From: Polynucleobacter sp. Tro8-14-1
Lineage (GTDB): Bacteria; Pseudomonadota; Gammaproteobacteria; Burkholderiales; Burkholderiaceae
Direction of reading: 5' to 3'
NCBI RefSeq assembly: GCF_018881655.1
Contig: NZ_JACVPX010000002.1
Span: 124,001 to 188,000, forward strand
Length of the DNA stretch: 64,000 nt
Within the stretch, counting starts at the first letter, position 1; each line of letters opens with the position of its first letter. A program made the translations under genes and the position numbers. Under the pieces are notes generated by a model. The model had not been told where the DNA came from and did not search any database. It worked only from the letters and a program-made list of their open reading frames with translations. This document shows positions 22,534 to 32,160 of this stretch, one piece after another.

Positions 22534-23025
22534 TTAGCGCCACAACCACACCAGCCATACACACTTCAAGGCAAGCAGGTAAGTCACCAACAAGGGGACC
22601 CAAAGCACGCCAGGGACGTAATACGCAATCCCTATAAACAGCATCAACGTCACGGCGATTTTGATAAATTCACCCGAAACCAATGCTGCCAAAAATCTTC
22701 CTGGATTCAATCTTTGCGATTTTTTTGCCAACTCCAACCTGACTAAAAACAGGGCTGTAGGCAAGACGCTAATTAAACCACCTAAAAAGGCCGACTGAGT
22801 ATAAAGGCTTACCCCTACCGGCTCCCCAAAAATTGACCAAAACACCATACTGATAGCTGTAATCAGCACTTGGGCCAAAATAATTTTCCACGGTGAAAGG
22901 GCTCGGTACTTTGTCGCATCACTTTGCCGCAGCGCAACAATTTCCTCTTTGCTGTAAACCCGGATAACTTCTTCGGGCTCATCCCACTCATCCACCTCGG
23001 AAAATTGATTTTTTTGAGGAATCAA
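22534..23025 (-). CDS. atpI: AtpI-like small membrane protein
   Basis: 163 residues with a charged N-terminus (about 45 residues) and four hydrophobic segments. Position at the head of the atp operon identifies it as the AtpI-type protein that helps c-ring assembly. The longest frame begins with TTG at 23025; there is a GGGG about 7 bases before it but no ATG nearby, so the start is uncertain. About 68 bases separate it from parB. Confidence 0.75.
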   Translation of the reverse strand: MIPQKNQFSEVDEWDEPEEVIRVYSKEEIVALRQSDATKYRALSPWKIILAQVLITAISMVFWSIFGEPVGVSLYTQSAFLGGLISVLPTALFLVRLELAKKSQRLNPGRFLAALVSGEFIKIAVTLMLFIGIAYYVPGVLWVPLLVTYLLALKCVWLVWLWR

Positions 23026-23093
23026 TTTAGCCCCGAAAGTTTAGTGTGTGCAGTGCAATATGTCAAAGGATTTGGGTACATTTTTGACCTAAT

Positions 23094-23984
23094 TTAAGAC
23101 TCAATACCCAGTTTTTTTAATAGGGAATCTAATTCATCGAACTGGCTGAACCGAAGCCTGAGCTCTCCACCCTTGCCTTTAAGCTTGAATTCCGTGCTTA
23201 GACCAATCAAATCTGCAATTTCTTGCGTCAAACGCTGCATATCTGGATCGCTGCTGGGTGAAGAAGTACTTGGCTTACTTTTAGCCTTTTTGTCTCCAAT
23301 TTGACCGCCCGCAATCACCAAAGCAGCAGTCATTCTCTCCGCCTCACGGACAGACAGACCCTGTGCCGAGATTCTCTGGGCCAAAGCCACCTGGCTCGAC
23401 CCGGGAAGGGGCAATAGCGCACGCGCATGTCCCATATCGATATCGCCGGCCAACAGCATGGCTTGGACCGGCTTTGCGAGCTGGGCAAGACGCAATAAGT
23501 TGGTAATTGCACTGCGAGACTTGCCTACAGCCTTTGCTGCCTGCTCGTGCGTAAATCCAAACTCCTCAATCAACCTAGCTAAGCCCTGTGATTCTTCGAG
23601 AGGATTTAAATCCTCTCGCTGCATATTTTCTACCAGGGCCATTGCCGCCGCAGCCTGATCATCGGCGCCAGAAACTAAAACCGGAACCTCTTTTAAGCCC
23701 GCAATAGTTGCCGCACGAAAGCGTCTTTCACCCGCAATAATTTCGTACTTACCGGGAGCCACCAGGCGAACCAGTAAGGGCTGCATAACACCTTGCTCAC
23801 GAATACTTTCTGCCAACTCTTGCAATGCACCGGCTTCCATTTTTTGACGCGGCTGATATTTGCCTGCCTGCAAAGCAGTTAATGGCAAACGATTGATTTC
23901 GGTGGAAGGACTTGCTTGCTGCGTCTTTTCTCCAAGCAACGCCTCGAGGCCTCTACCTAAACCTTTTTTCTTAATGGCAACCAT
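23094..23984 (-). CDS. parB: Chromosome partitioning protein ParB
   Basis: 296 residues. The N-terminal KKKGLGRGLEALLG, GERRFRAA (CTP-binding/arginine patch, about residue 83-90), a helix-turn-helix (FTHEQAAKAVGKSRSAITNLLRL split over about 140-165) and a C-terminal dimerisation region. ParB is a CTP-dependent clamp that loads at parS; two perfect parS sites lie nearby, at 25948 and 27421. Next to parA in the same direction. Confidence 0.95.
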   Translation of the reverse strand: MVAIKKKGLGRGLEALLGEKTQQASPSTEINRLPLTALQAGKYQPRQKMEAGALQELAESIREQGVMQPLLVRLVAPGKYEIIAGERRFRAATIAGLKEVPVLVSGADDQAAAAMALVENMQREDLNPLEESQGLARLIEEFGFTHEQAAKAVGKSRSAITNLLRLAQLAKPVQAMLLAGDIDMGHARALLPLPGSSQVALAQRISAQGLSVREAERMTAALVIAGGQIGDKKAKSKPSTSSPSSDPDMQRLTQEIADLIGLSTEFKLKGKGGELRLRFSQFDELDSLLKKLGIES

Positions 23985-24008
23985 GATCTTTACTGTTCTT
24001 TCTAAAAA

Positions 24009-24779
24009 TTACATGTGCTTGATGCGCTCAACCATCTCGGCACCAAACTCTAAATAGGCTTTTGCGCCACGTGATGATTTATCGAAAGCCACACCAGGAA
24101 GCCCATAAGAGGGGGCTTCGGCAAGACGTACATTGCGCGGAATAATGGTCTTAAATACCTTGTCACCGAAGTGTTCAAGCAACTGATCGGAGACTTGTTG
24201 CTGCAAAGTCATTCGCGCATCAAACATGACGCGTAATAAACCAATGATGACCAAGTCGGGGTTCAAATTTGCATGCACTTGTTTGATGGTGTTTACTAAA
24301 TCAGACAGGCCTTCCAATGCAAAGTATTCGCATTGCATTGGCACAATCACTCCGTTGGCTGCGCACAATCCATTGAGCGTTAACAAAGACAAGGCGGGCG
24401 GACAATCAATCAAAATAAAGTCGTAATCATTTGCGACCTGAGCAAGCGCATCTTTCAAACGCGCTTCGCGTAAATCCAAATCTACCAATTCAATTTCGGC
24501 GCCCGCTAAATCACGATTAGCCGGCAATACGTCGTACCCGGAGCTTTCGCAAAGCTGCACACATTCTTTAACTGATGTCATGCCAATTAACACCTGATAT
24601 ACGCTCGCGTTTAAATCTGCTTTCTCTATCCCTGAGCCCATGGTGGCATTACCTTGAGGATCAAGGTCCACCAACAAAACGCGCTGCTGTAGTCCCGCTA
24701 AGCCTGCCGCCAAATTAACGGCGGTTGTGGTTTTACCAACACCACCCTTTTGATTTGCAATACAGAAAATTTTTGCCAT
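24009..24779 (-). CDS. parA: Chromosome partitioning ATPase ParA
   Basis: 256 residues. Deviant Walker A KGGVGKTTTAVNLA (about residues 10-23), Walker B in FILIDCPPALSLL. It binds DNA non-specifically with ATP and moves ParB-parS complexes. 24 bases from parB; rsmG is 18 bases upstream, so rsmG-parA-parB is probably one transcript with mnmG. Confidence 0.96.
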   Translation of the reverse strand: MAKIFCIANQKGGVGKTTTAVNLAAGLAGLQQRVLLVDLDPQGNATMGSGIEKADLNASVYQVLIGMTSVKECVQLCESSGYDVLPANRDLAGAEIELVDLDLREARLKDALAQVANDYDFILIDCPPALSLLTLNGLCAANGVIVPMQCEYFALEGLSDLVNTIKQVHANLNPDLVIIGLLRVMFDARMTLQQQVSDQLLEHFGDKVFKTIIPRNVRLAEAPSYGLPGVAFDKSSRGAKAYLEFGAEMVERIKHM

Positions 24780-24797
24780 GGCTACTTTTGAGTTTAC

Positions 24798-25466
24798 TTA
24801 AGAGGTGAGGGTGGATTTTCTCACGGGGGCCAACACCAAAAGGCGTCGCTCCACCGCTAAATTAGGGATGTGAAGGGGCTCATCGGCAACTAAGCACCAA
24901 TCGTCCATGGAAACATCTTTCATTTCGTCGTCAGCGCGCTTGGCCTTCATTGCAAATACCAGGCCATCGGGCTTTAAGAAGGGCAATGACAGATCCAAAA
25001 AACGTGCGAGATTTGTAAATGCCCGAGAAATGACTGCATCAAATTGTGCTGGATGTTGCATTGCAGCATCTTCCACTCTCTCGCACAGCACCTCAATGTT
25101 TTTCAATTTCAGTTTTCCGCGCACATGCTGCAGAAATGCCGTCTTCTTGCGGATGGCCTCAATCAGCGAAAGCTGCCACTCCGGCTGAACAATGGCAATA
25201 GGGATGGCCGGTAACCCGCCTCCTGAACCAAGGTCAGCAATCTTAGGAGACGGGCCCCTTAAGAAGCGTTTCAATACTGGCAAAACTGCAATAGAATCAA
25301 TAAGATGCAGTCGAATAGAATCTTTCTCACCCTCGATTGCCGTGAGATTATGAACCTGGTTCCAGCGCCCCATTTCTTGCAAAAATAGCTCTAAATCGGC
25401 GATATTGCTTGGGCTTAATTCCAACCCAAGATCACCAATCCCTAAAGCAAGCAAACCCTCACTCAT
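24798..25466 (-). CDS. rsmG: 16S rRNA (guanine(527)-N7)-methyltransferase
   Basis: 222 residues. SAM-binding motif [15 protein letters not shown] near residue 97 and an acidic post-I region. It methylates G527 in the 530 loop of 16S rRNA. Its start overlaps the end of mnmG by 8 bases, the usual gidA-gidB arrangement. Confidence 0.95.
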   Translation of the reverse strand: MSEGLLALGIGDLGLELSPSNIADLELFLQEMGRWNQVHNLTAIEGEKDSIRLHLIDSIAVLPVLKRFLRGPSPKIADLGSGGGLPAIPIAIVQPEWQLSLIEAIRKKTAFLQHVRGKLKLKNIEVLCERVEDAAMQHPAQFDAVISRAFTNLARFLDLSLPFLKPDGLVFAMKAKRADDEMKDVSMDDWCLVADEPLHIPNLAVERRLLVLAPVRKSTLTS

Positions 25467-27381
25467 GGGTCTCTTGAGTGCGGCCCAAGCCTTTTTTAAG
25501 GTGCACCAATAGAAGCGAAAGTGCTGCAGGCGTGACCCCTGAAATGCGGCCAGCCTGACCTAATGTTTCGGGTTTATGCAAATTCAGCTTTTGCTGAACC
25601 TCTTTAGATAAGCCAATAACCTGGGAATAATCCAATGATTCCGATAAGGGAAATGATTCATTGTGTTCTTGACGAGCGATTTCTGTCGCCTGACGATCAA
25701 TATAGCCCTGGTATTTAACTGAGATTTCTACCTGATCGCTAATTTGAGCAGCCAAGCCAAGATCTTCGTCTAGAGTTGCTGGGGCCCACATTCCATTACC
25801 CAAAGCGGTAATTGCTTCATAAGTAACCCCTGGGCGCCTCAATAACTCGGTTAAGTTGCATTCATGGGACAGGTCTTGACCCAGCAACTGAGAAACTAGG
25901 GGGGCAGCCTCATGTTTTGGCCCAACCCAAATGTCTTGCAAGCGAGATGTTTCACGTGAAACAGCCTCCTGTTTTCTGCAAAATACTTCCCAACGATAGT
26001 CATCCACCAAGCCAAGTTCGCGCCCAATCGTGGTTAGACGCATATCTGCATTGTCTTCCCGCAAACTCAGGCGATACTCTGCCCGGCTTGTAAACATGCG
26101 ATAAGGCTCCTGGACACCACGGGTAATCAAATCATCAACCAAAACACCAATATAGGACTCGCTGCGCTTAGGCAGCCAAGGCTCTTTGCCCTTCGCTGCC
26201 AAGCCGGCATTGATTCCGGCCAGCATACCTTGCGCTGCAGCCTCTTCATAGCCTGTGGTGCCATTGATCTGGCCAGCGAAGTAAAGCCCGCCAATTGCCC
26301 TTGTCTCAAGGCTATGACGTAATTGGCGTGGATCAAAGAAGTCGTACTCAATTGCGTACCCAGGGCGGACAATCACCGCAGACTCCATACCCCAAATGCT
26401 GCGGACTAAGTCCCACTGAACATCAAAAGGTAAGCTGGTAGAAATCCCATTGGGGTAAAACTCGTTAGTTGTTAGGCCCTCTGGCTCCAAGAAGATCTGG
26501 TGACTGTTTCTGGAGGCAAAACGATGAATCTTGTCCTCAATAGAAGGGCAGTAACGGGGGCCAACTCCCTCAATCACACCGGTATACATAGGTGAACGAT
26601 CTAAACCGCCTCGAATAATATCGTGAGTCTTTTCGTTTGTATGAGAAATCCAGCAAGGAACCTGCTTGGGGTGCTGCTCTGGACGCCCCAAATAAGAAAA
26701 TACCGGCACTGGATCCAAGTCCCCAGGCTGCTCAAGCATGACTGAAAAGTCGATTGTTCGACCATCAATGCGAGGTGGGGTACCAGTCTTCAGTCTTCCC
26801 TGCGGAAGCTTCAACTCTTTTAATCTAGCCGATAAAGAAACTGCGGCAGGATCGCCTGCACGCCCACCAGCATAATTATTTAAGCCAACGTGGATTTTTC
26901 CATCCAAGAAGGTACCTGCCGTGAGGACCACTTTTTTTGCCTCGAACTCCAGCCCCATTTGGGTAACAACGCCCTGGACCTGATCACCCTTGACCAATAA
27001 GTCATCCACTGCAGCCTGGAAGATACTTAAATTAGGTTGATTTTCTAGACGGCGGCGAATGGCGGCCTTATATAGAACTCGGTCACCCTGAGCACGAGTG
27101 GCTCGAACAGCGGGGCCCTTACTAGAATTCAGGATGCGAAACTGAATGCCAGCCTCATCCGTAGCCGCAGCCATTGCGCCGCCCATGGCATCGATTTCTT
27201 TTACCAAATGACCCTTACCAATCCCGCCAATGGAAGGATTGCAGCTCATGGCGCCCAAGTTTTCAATACTATGGGTGATTAATAGGGTATCGCATCCCAT
27301 ACGCGCCGACGCAAGCGCGGCCTCAGTCCCAGCGTGACCGCCTCCAACCACAATGACATCGAAACTTTTGGAATAACGCAT
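25459..27381 (-). CDS. mnmG: tRNA uridine-5-carboxymethylaminomethyl enzyme MnmG (GidA)
   Basis: 640 residues. FAD Rossmann motif [19 protein letters not shown] at residues 11-30, [17 protein letters not shown], and the [20 protein letters not shown] signature near the middle. With MnmE it puts cmnm5 on wobble U34 of several tRNAs. The codons for VSRETS near residue 475 form a perfect parS site on the DNA. Confidence 0.97.
   Translation of the reverse strand: MRYSKSFDVIVVGGGHAGTEAALASARMGCDTLLITHSIENLGAMSCNPSIGGIGKGHLVKEIDAMGGAMAAATDEAGIQFRILNSSKGPAVRATRAQGDRVLYKAAIRRRLENQPNLSIFQAAVDDLLVKGDQVQGVVTQMGLEFEAKKVVLTAGTFLDGKIHVGLNNYAGGRAGDPAAVSLSARLKELKLPQGRLKTGTPPRIDGRTIDFSVMLEQPGDLDPVPVFSYLGRPEQHPKQVPCWISHTNEKTHDIIRGGLDRSPMYTGVIEGVGPRYCPSIEDKIHRFASRNSHQIFLEPEGLTTNEFYPNGISTSLPFDVQWDLVRSIWGMESAVIVRPGYAIEYDFFDPRQLRHSLETRAIGGLYFAGQINGTTGYEEAAAQGMLAGINAGLAAKGKEPWLPKRSESYIGVLVDDLITRGVQEPYRMFTSRAEYRLSLREDNADMRLTTIGRELGLVDDYRWEVFCRKQEAVSRETSRLQDIWVGPKHEAAPLVSQLLGQDLSHECNLTELLRRPGVTYEAITALGNGMWAPATLDEDLGLAAQISDQVEISVKYQGYIDRQATEIARQEHNESFPLSESLDYSQVIGLSKEVQQKLNLHKPETLGQAGRISGVTPAALSLLLVHLKKGLGRTQETHE
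25948..25963. promoter_or_regulatory. parS site inside mnmG
   Basis: TGTTTCACGTGAAACA, a perfect 16-bp palindrome identical to the consensus parS. It lies in the coding sequence of mnmG. ParB loads here to start chromosome segregation. About 2 kb from parB and about 13 kb from the likely origin. Confidence 0.95.
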
Positions 27382-27420
27382 GATTTGCCTCAGATAGGGC
27401 GATGATCATAGCATTTTGTT

Positions 27421-27436
27421 TGTTTCACGTGAAACA
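27421..27436. promoter_or_regulatory. parS site upstream of mnmG
   Basis: A second perfect copy of TGTTTCACGTGAAACA, 40 bases before the mnmG start codon, in the short gap between mnmG and the TSUP gene. Besides ParB loading it could affect mnmG-rsmG-parAB expression; that is inference. Confidence 0.95.
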
Positions 27437-27487
27437 AAAGATCAACAATTCCTAGAAAAACAAAGGTTTGATTTCTAAGCAATTGAT

Positions 27488-28225
27488 TTAATTGATGAAA
27501 TAAGCATTCCAGGCTGACTTCAATATCAGCACGCTAACAATGACCAAAAAGGCCTTTCTGACGAAAGCACTACCGTGTTTAATTGCAAGCCGGCTGCCGA
27601 ACTGACTGCCGGCAATGTTGGCAATCATCATGACAAAACCAAGCGTCCAATTAATTTGACCCAGGCTAGCCAACATCAAAATAGCTGCTAGGTTGGTTGC
27701 TACGTTTACCAATTTTGTTGCCGCAGAGGCATGGAGAAAATCAAAACCAAAAAAGCGCACAAAACCAAACAATAAAAAGCTACCGGTACCGGGACCAAAG
27801 AAGCCGTCATAAAAACCAATTGTTAAGCCAAGAATTACACCCTTGAGTTGTTGAAAACGCCCAAGAATTTTCGGCGCATGCGCCTCTCCAAGCGAAGGCT
27901 GAAACCAGGTGTACAGAAGCAGGAACAACAAAACGAATGGCAACGCTTTGCGCAAAGGCTCAGCCGGGAAATTGCTCACTGCATTTGCGCCCAAAAGAGA
28001 GCCAACAAAACCTGCGACGATTGCTGGCAAAACAATTGCCCAAGGCAAAGAAACATGACCCAAAAATTTACGCGCAGCATTAAAGGTCCCACCAACCGCG
28101 GCAACCTTATTCGTCGCCAGCAAAGTTGCAGGTGGAACATTGGGATAAGCAGCAAACAGGGCCGGCACCTGAATCAGGCCGCCGCCTCCGGCTACAGCAT
28201 CAACCAGCCCAGCAAAGAAAGCCAT
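27488..28225 (-). CDS. TSUP-family permease (TauE/SafE-like)
   Basis: 245 residues from the ATG at 28225, with several hydrophobic segments, the VDAVAGGGGLIQVPAL motif and a second GxxDGFFGPGTGSF motif typical of TSUP sulfite/organic-sulfonate exporters. The substrate is unknown. The same frame is open upstream and encodes a further hydrophobic stretch (IEFSIFIWPLLLA) typical of this family's N-terminus, but no ATG, GTG or TTG is present there; an ATC stands at 28264-28262. So either the protein is slightly short or an unusual start is used. Confidence 0.8.
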   Translation of the reverse strand: MAFFAGLVDAVAGGGGLIQVPALFAAYPNVPPATLLATNKVAAVGGTFNAARKFLGHVSLPWAIVLPAIVAGFVGSLLGANAVSNFPAEPLRKALPFVLLFLLLYTWFQPSLGEAHAPKILGRFQQLKGVILGLTIGFYDGFFGPGTGSFLLFGFVRFFGFDFLHASAATKLVNVATNLAAILMLASLGQINWTLGFVMMIANIAGSQFGSRLAIKHGSAFVRKAFLVIVSVLILKSAWNAYFIN

Positions 28226-28286
28226 TGCTAAAAGCAGTGGCCATATGAAAATTGAAAATTCGATGAGAGTCTCTTTTAATTAAATG

Positions 28287-28308
28287 AGTGCGGCGAAAGC
28301 GCCGCACT
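28287..28308 (-). terminator. Terminator-like hairpin after livM
   Basis: AGTGCGGCG, four-base loop, CGCCGCACT: a perfect 9-bp GC-rich stem just downstream of livM on the minus strand. The bases that follow in that direction are AT-rich (CATTTAATTAAAAG) rather than a pure U tract. It separates the importer operon from the TSUP gene. Confidence 0.65.
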
Positions 28309-28340
28309 AAAAATCAAATAATAAAAGGAAAAACAAAAGC

Positions 28341-29270
28341 TCAGTTTTTGTTTTTATAGTACGCAGCAATTTCACCAACAACACCACGGCGGAATGCTAA
28401 AACACAAATGACAAAAATGAAGCCGGTTGCAATTGTGCTCCATGAGCCAATATTGGCAAGATAGTTTTGCAAACCAACAACAATTCCTGCGCCAACCACT
28501 GGGCCCAGAATGGTTCCCATGCCTCCAAGCAAAGTCATCAACACAACCTCGCCGGACATATGCCAGTGAACATCGGTCAGTGTTGCCAATTGGAACACCA
28601 AAGATTTCATGGAGCCAGCCAAGCCAGATAATGCGGCCGAAAGCACAAAAGACATCAACTTAAAACGATCAACGTCATAACCCAGGGAAATTGCACGAGG
28701 CTCATTCTCACGAATTGCCTTAAGAACCTGACCAAACGGAGAGTGCACAGCGCGCATAATGACGGCAAAACCAAATAAGAAAACTGCCAAAACAAAGTAG
28801 TACATCGCGACGTCATCCTTTAGGTCAATCAAGCCAAATAACATGCCGCGGGGGACGCCCTGTATTCCATCTTCGCCACCTGTAAATGGAAGCTGAACAG
28901 CTAAAAAGTAAACCATTTGCGAAAGAGCCAAAGTCACCATCGCAAAGTAAATGCCTTGTCTGCGAATGGCCAACGATCCAATTAAGAATCCCAAAACACC
29001 AGAACCAACAACGCCCAACACAATTCCTAACTCAGGGGAGAGGCCCGCTTCTTTGCAGAAGTAGGCGGTGATGTAGGCAGCAGTTCCAAAAAATGCTGCA
29101 TGACCAAAAGATAGAAGCCCGGTAAAACCCAAAAGCAAATTGAATGCGCACGCAAAAAGGGCGAAGCACAACACCTTCATTGCAAACACGAGATAAATAA
29201 AATCTTGGAACGGCAATAACAGGGCAATTAAAACCAAGATGCCGTAAAGCAATTTTGTTTTTGGATTCAT
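28341..29270 (-). CDS. Branched-chain amino acid ABC importer permease LivM type
   Basis: 309 residues, about nine hydrophobic segments. LIGSLAIRRQGIYFAMVTLA and the EAA-like loop VLKAIRENEPRAISLGYD are typical of LivM. Inner-membrane half of a HAAT-family importer. Last gene of the five-gene operon; 2 bases after livH. Confidence 0.9.
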   Translation of the reverse strand: MNPKTKLLYGILVLIALLLPFQDFIYLVFAMKVLCFALFACAFNLLLGFTGLLSFGHAAFFGTAAYITAYFCKEAGLSPELGIVLGVVGSGVLGFLIGSLAIRRQGIYFAMVTLALSQMVYFLAVQLPFTGGEDGIQGVPRGMLFGLIDLKDDVAMYYFVLAVFLFGFAVIMRAVHSPFGQVLKAIRENEPRAISLGYDVDRFKLMSFVLSAALSGLAGSMKSLVFQLATLTDVHWHMSGEVVLMTLLGGMGTILGPVVGAGIVVGLQNYLANIGSWSTIATGFIFVICVLAFRRGVVGEIAAYYKNKN

Positions 29271-29272
29271 GC

Positions 29273-30193
29273 TTACTTCTCCCGCCCAAACAGTCCAGCA
29301 GGACGAATCAAAAGAACAATTGCCATGATCACAAAAATCACAACGCCGGAGGCCTCTGGATAAAAGACCTTAGTCAGGCCCTCAACCAGACCCAAGCCCA
29401 AACCAGTAAGGATGGCACCCATGATCGAGCCCATGCCACCAATCACCACCACCGCAAACACAACAATGATGAGGTTGGAACCCATCAACGGGTTCACCTG
29501 GAAAATGGGGGCTGCTAATACTCCAGCAAAACCTGCTAGGCCAACGCCATAGGCGTAGGCCAAAGAAATCATCAGCGGAACATTGATACCAAAAGCTTGT
29601 AGTAATTTGGGGTTTTCGGTTCCAGCGCGCAAATAGGCACCCAACTTTGTTCTCTCAATCACATACCAGGTTGAGAAACATACCGCCATAGAAATCACCA
29701 CAACCCATATGCGATACTTTGGCAAGATGATGCCAAGCGACTCTAATGGAATCGCTCCCTGCAATAACTCCGGGGCCGGGTAGCTCTCACCAGAAATTCC
29801 ATACCAATGACGGAACATGCCCTCAATAATGAGAGCCAAACCAAAAGTCAGCAACAAGCCATATAGGTGATCAAGGTGGTACAGGCGGCGCAACATCGTG
29901 CGCTCCAGAATTAAGCCAAATCCCGCCAAAACCAATGGCACAACAATCAGAGCAAACCAATAATTAATGGTTAGGTCAGGGAACCCAAGCCATTGGCTAA
30001 TCTGGGTTAAACCAATCCAGGCAATAAAAGCGCCCATAGTGTACTGAGCACCATGCGCAAAATTAATGATGTTGAGAAGGCCAAAAATAATGGCCAATCC
30101 CAAACTCAATATGGCGTAGAACGAGCCATTAATAAGCCCCACCAAGAGCTGGGCTACCAGCCCTTGAGGGGTAATTCCGAGAAGTTCAAACAT
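29273..30193 (-). CDS. Branched-chain amino acid ABC importer permease LivH type
   Basis: 306 residues with the start VAQLLVGLINGSFYAILSLG, GLLNIINFAHGAQYTMGAF and GGMGSIMGAILTGL, all typical of LivH. Pairs with the LivM-type permease. 16 bases separate it from the binding-protein gene. Confidence 0.9.
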   Translation of the reverse strand: MFELLGITPQGLVAQLLVGLINGSFYAILSLGLAIIFGLLNIINFAHGAQYTMGAFIAWIGLTQISQWLGFPDLTINYWFALIVVPLVLAGFGLILERTMLRRLYHLDHLYGLLLTFGLALIIEGMFRHWYGISGESYPAPELLQGAIPLESLGIILPKYRIWVVVISMAVCFSTWYVIERTKLGAYLRAGTENPKLLQAFGINVPLMISLAYAYGVGLAGFAGVLAAPIFQVNPLMGSNLIIVVFAVVVIGGMGSIMGAILTGLGLGLVEGLTKVFYPEASGVVIFVIMAIVLLIRPAGLFGREK

Positions 30194-30209
30194 TCTTGAT
30201 TTCTATTTA

Positions 30210-31433
30210 TTACTTGTTAACTAACTTGCACTTCGATTGTGAAAGCGGCAAAGTAGCTTCTGCAGCAGGAATGGTTGCACGAACATAGTAGTAATCCCAT
30301 GGGCTCTTAGAGTCAGCCGGCTTCTTCACTTCTAACAAATACATGTCATGCTCAAACTTACCATCGGCACGAATCTTGCCTTTGAAAAGACCATCATCGA
30401 TGTTTGTAGACTTTAATGCCTTCATCACAGCTTGAGTGTCATCGGTACCTGCTTTTTGTACTGCATTTAAATAAGCAAGAACAGATGAGTAAACGCCAGC
30501 CTGAACCATTGTTGGCATACGCTTATGCTGCAAGATGAAGCGCTTTGAAAATGCGCGGGTCTTGTCATCTTTATCCCAATAGAAACCTTCTGTGAGGTAC
30601 ATGCCTTGTGCAGTGGGTAGACCCAAAGAATGCACGTCGGAGATAAACATCAATAAAGGAACAACGGTTTGTTTTTTGTTGATACCAAACTCAGAGGCTT
30701 GCTTAACGGTGTTAATGGTATCTTGGCCTGCATTTGCCAAAGCAACCACATCTGCGCCACTAGCCTGCGCTTTTAAAAGATAGGAAGAGAAATCGCTATT
30801 GGGGAATGGGTGTTTGCTGGTGCCTAAAACTTTACCGCCGTTAGCGGTCACAACAGCAGTGGCATCTTTTTCAAGGGCTGCACCGAAAGCATAGTCAGCG
30901 GTAATGAAGTACCAGTTCTTTTTACCCTGCTTTACTACTGCCTTACCCGTGCCATTTGAAAGGGCGTAAGTGTCATAAGTCCAATGCACGTTGTTGGCAG
31001 TACATTTTTCATTAGTAATTGCAACTGATCCAGCGCCGGAAACCAAAGTAATCTTGTTCTTTTGCTCGGCAACCTCCATTACAGCCAAGGCAACGTTGGT
31101 GGAAACTAATTCAACAATTACATCAACGCCGTCTTTGTCATACCATTCACGCGCTTTGTTGGCGGCAATGTCAGCTTTGTTCTGGTGGTCAGCGCTTACG
31201 AGCTCAATCTTCTTTCCAATAACGGTGCCGTCTTTTGAGAAATCAGCAATCGCCATTTTTGCCGCAATCACTGCGCCCGGGCCCGCCAAGTCGGAATAGA
31301 CTCCGGAAAGGTCAGTTAAGACGCCAATCTTTACAACATCGCCACTTACTTTTGATCCGCTTTGTGCAAACACTGGGTTTGAACCAAACATGGTCGCCGC
31401 AACCAGACACGCGGTTATTTGCTTTAACTTCAT
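30210..31433 (-). CDS. Periplasmic substrate-binding protein of a Liv-type importer
   Basis: 407 residues. Signal peptide at residues 1-23 (cut after NPVFA). Type I periplasmic-binding fold: KIGVLTDLSGVYSDLAGPG, then ADYAFGAALEKDA. The C-terminal SKCKLVNK and an ITNEKCTANN segment provide Cys that could pair. The family takes branched-chain amino acids, amides, urea or aromatic acids; the real ligand cannot be told from sequence. Confidence 0.9.
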   Translation of the reverse strand: MKLKQITACLVAATMFGSNPVFAQSGSKVSGDVVKIGVLTDLSGVYSDLAGPGAVIAAKMAIADFSKDGTVIGKKIELVSADHQNKADIAANKAREWYDKDGVDVIVELVSTNVALAVMEVAEQKNKITLVSGAGSVAITNEKCTANNVHWTYDTYALSNGTGKAVVKQGKKNWYFITADYAFGAALEKDATAVVTANGGKVLGTSKHPFPNSDFSSYLLKAQASGADVVALANAGQDTINTVKQASEFGINKKQTVVPLLMFISDVHSLGLPTAQGMYLTEGFYWDKDDKTRAFSKRFILQHKRMPTMVQAGVYSSVLAYLNAVQKAGTDDTQAVMKALKSTNIDDGLFKGKIRADGKFEHDMYLLEVKKPADSKSPWDYYYVRATIPAAEATLPLSQSKCKLVNK

Positions 31434-31455
31434 TACCGTCTCCTATAGAAATCCA

Positions 31456-32160
31456 CTAAACCCCAAGATACTCATTTAATAAAGTTGCTTTTTCGGCAAG
31501 CTCGCTTTGTTGCACCACCTCAACCACGTTTCCATGCTCAACTACATAATGACGATCAGCTAAGGGCGCAGCAAAGTGGAAGTTTTGCTCAACCAACACA
31601 ATCGTGAAGCCTTTGTTGCGCAAACTGGTGACAACTTCTCCAAGCTTTTGCACAATCACGGGCGCCAACCCCTCAGTAATCTCATCCAATAACAATAGCT
31701 TGGCGCCGGTTCTCAGAATTCGCGCCATCGCCAGCATTTGCTGCTCACCACCAGATAGGCGGGTGCCAGGGCTATTTCTTCTTTCATAGAGATTTGGAAA
31801 CATTTCATAAATCTCATCCAAACCCATGCCGCCGGGCGCAATCTCTGGCAAAAGTAAAAGGTTTTCCTCTGTACTCAAGCTAGCAAAAATACCTCTTTCC
31901 TCTGGGCAAAAACCAACCCCCAAACGAGCAATCTTATAAGTGGGCATGGAGATAGTTTCCGCCCCATAGACCTCTACAGAACCAGTTCTTTTACTAGTTA
32001 ATCCTAAGATGGTCTTCAGAATGGTGCTTCTACCGGCGCCATTTCTTCCAAGTAAAGTAACAACCTCGCCATCACGCACAGCAAAATTCACGCCATGCAA
32101 AATGTGAGATTCGCCATACCAAGACTCTAAATTTTTAACCTCTAGCGCCATGGTGCTCAT
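31456..32160 (-). CDS. ABC importer ATPase LivF type, Walker A Lys replaced by Arg
   Basis: 234 residues. Signature LSGGEQQMLAMAR, Walker B LLLLDEITEGLAP and H-loop VLVEQNFHF are normal. Walker A reads GRNGAGRST, so the usual phosphate-binding Lys is Arg (codon AGA). I recall the same change in some Burkholderiales LivF proteins, which suggests a lineage feature rather than a broken gene. Its ATG overlaps the TGA of livG (ATGA). Confidence 0.88.
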   Translation of the reverse strand: MSTMALEVKNLESWYGESHILHGVNFAVRDGEVVTLLGRNGAGRSTILKTILGLTSKRTGSVEVYGAETISMPTYKIARLGVGFCPEERGIFASLSTEENLLLLPEIAPGGMGLDEIYEMFPNLYERRNSPGTRLSGGEQQMLAMARILRTGAKLLLLDEITEGLAPVIVQKLGEVVTSLRNKGFTIVLVEQNFHFAAPLADRHYVVEHGNVVEVVQQSELAEKATLLNEYLGV

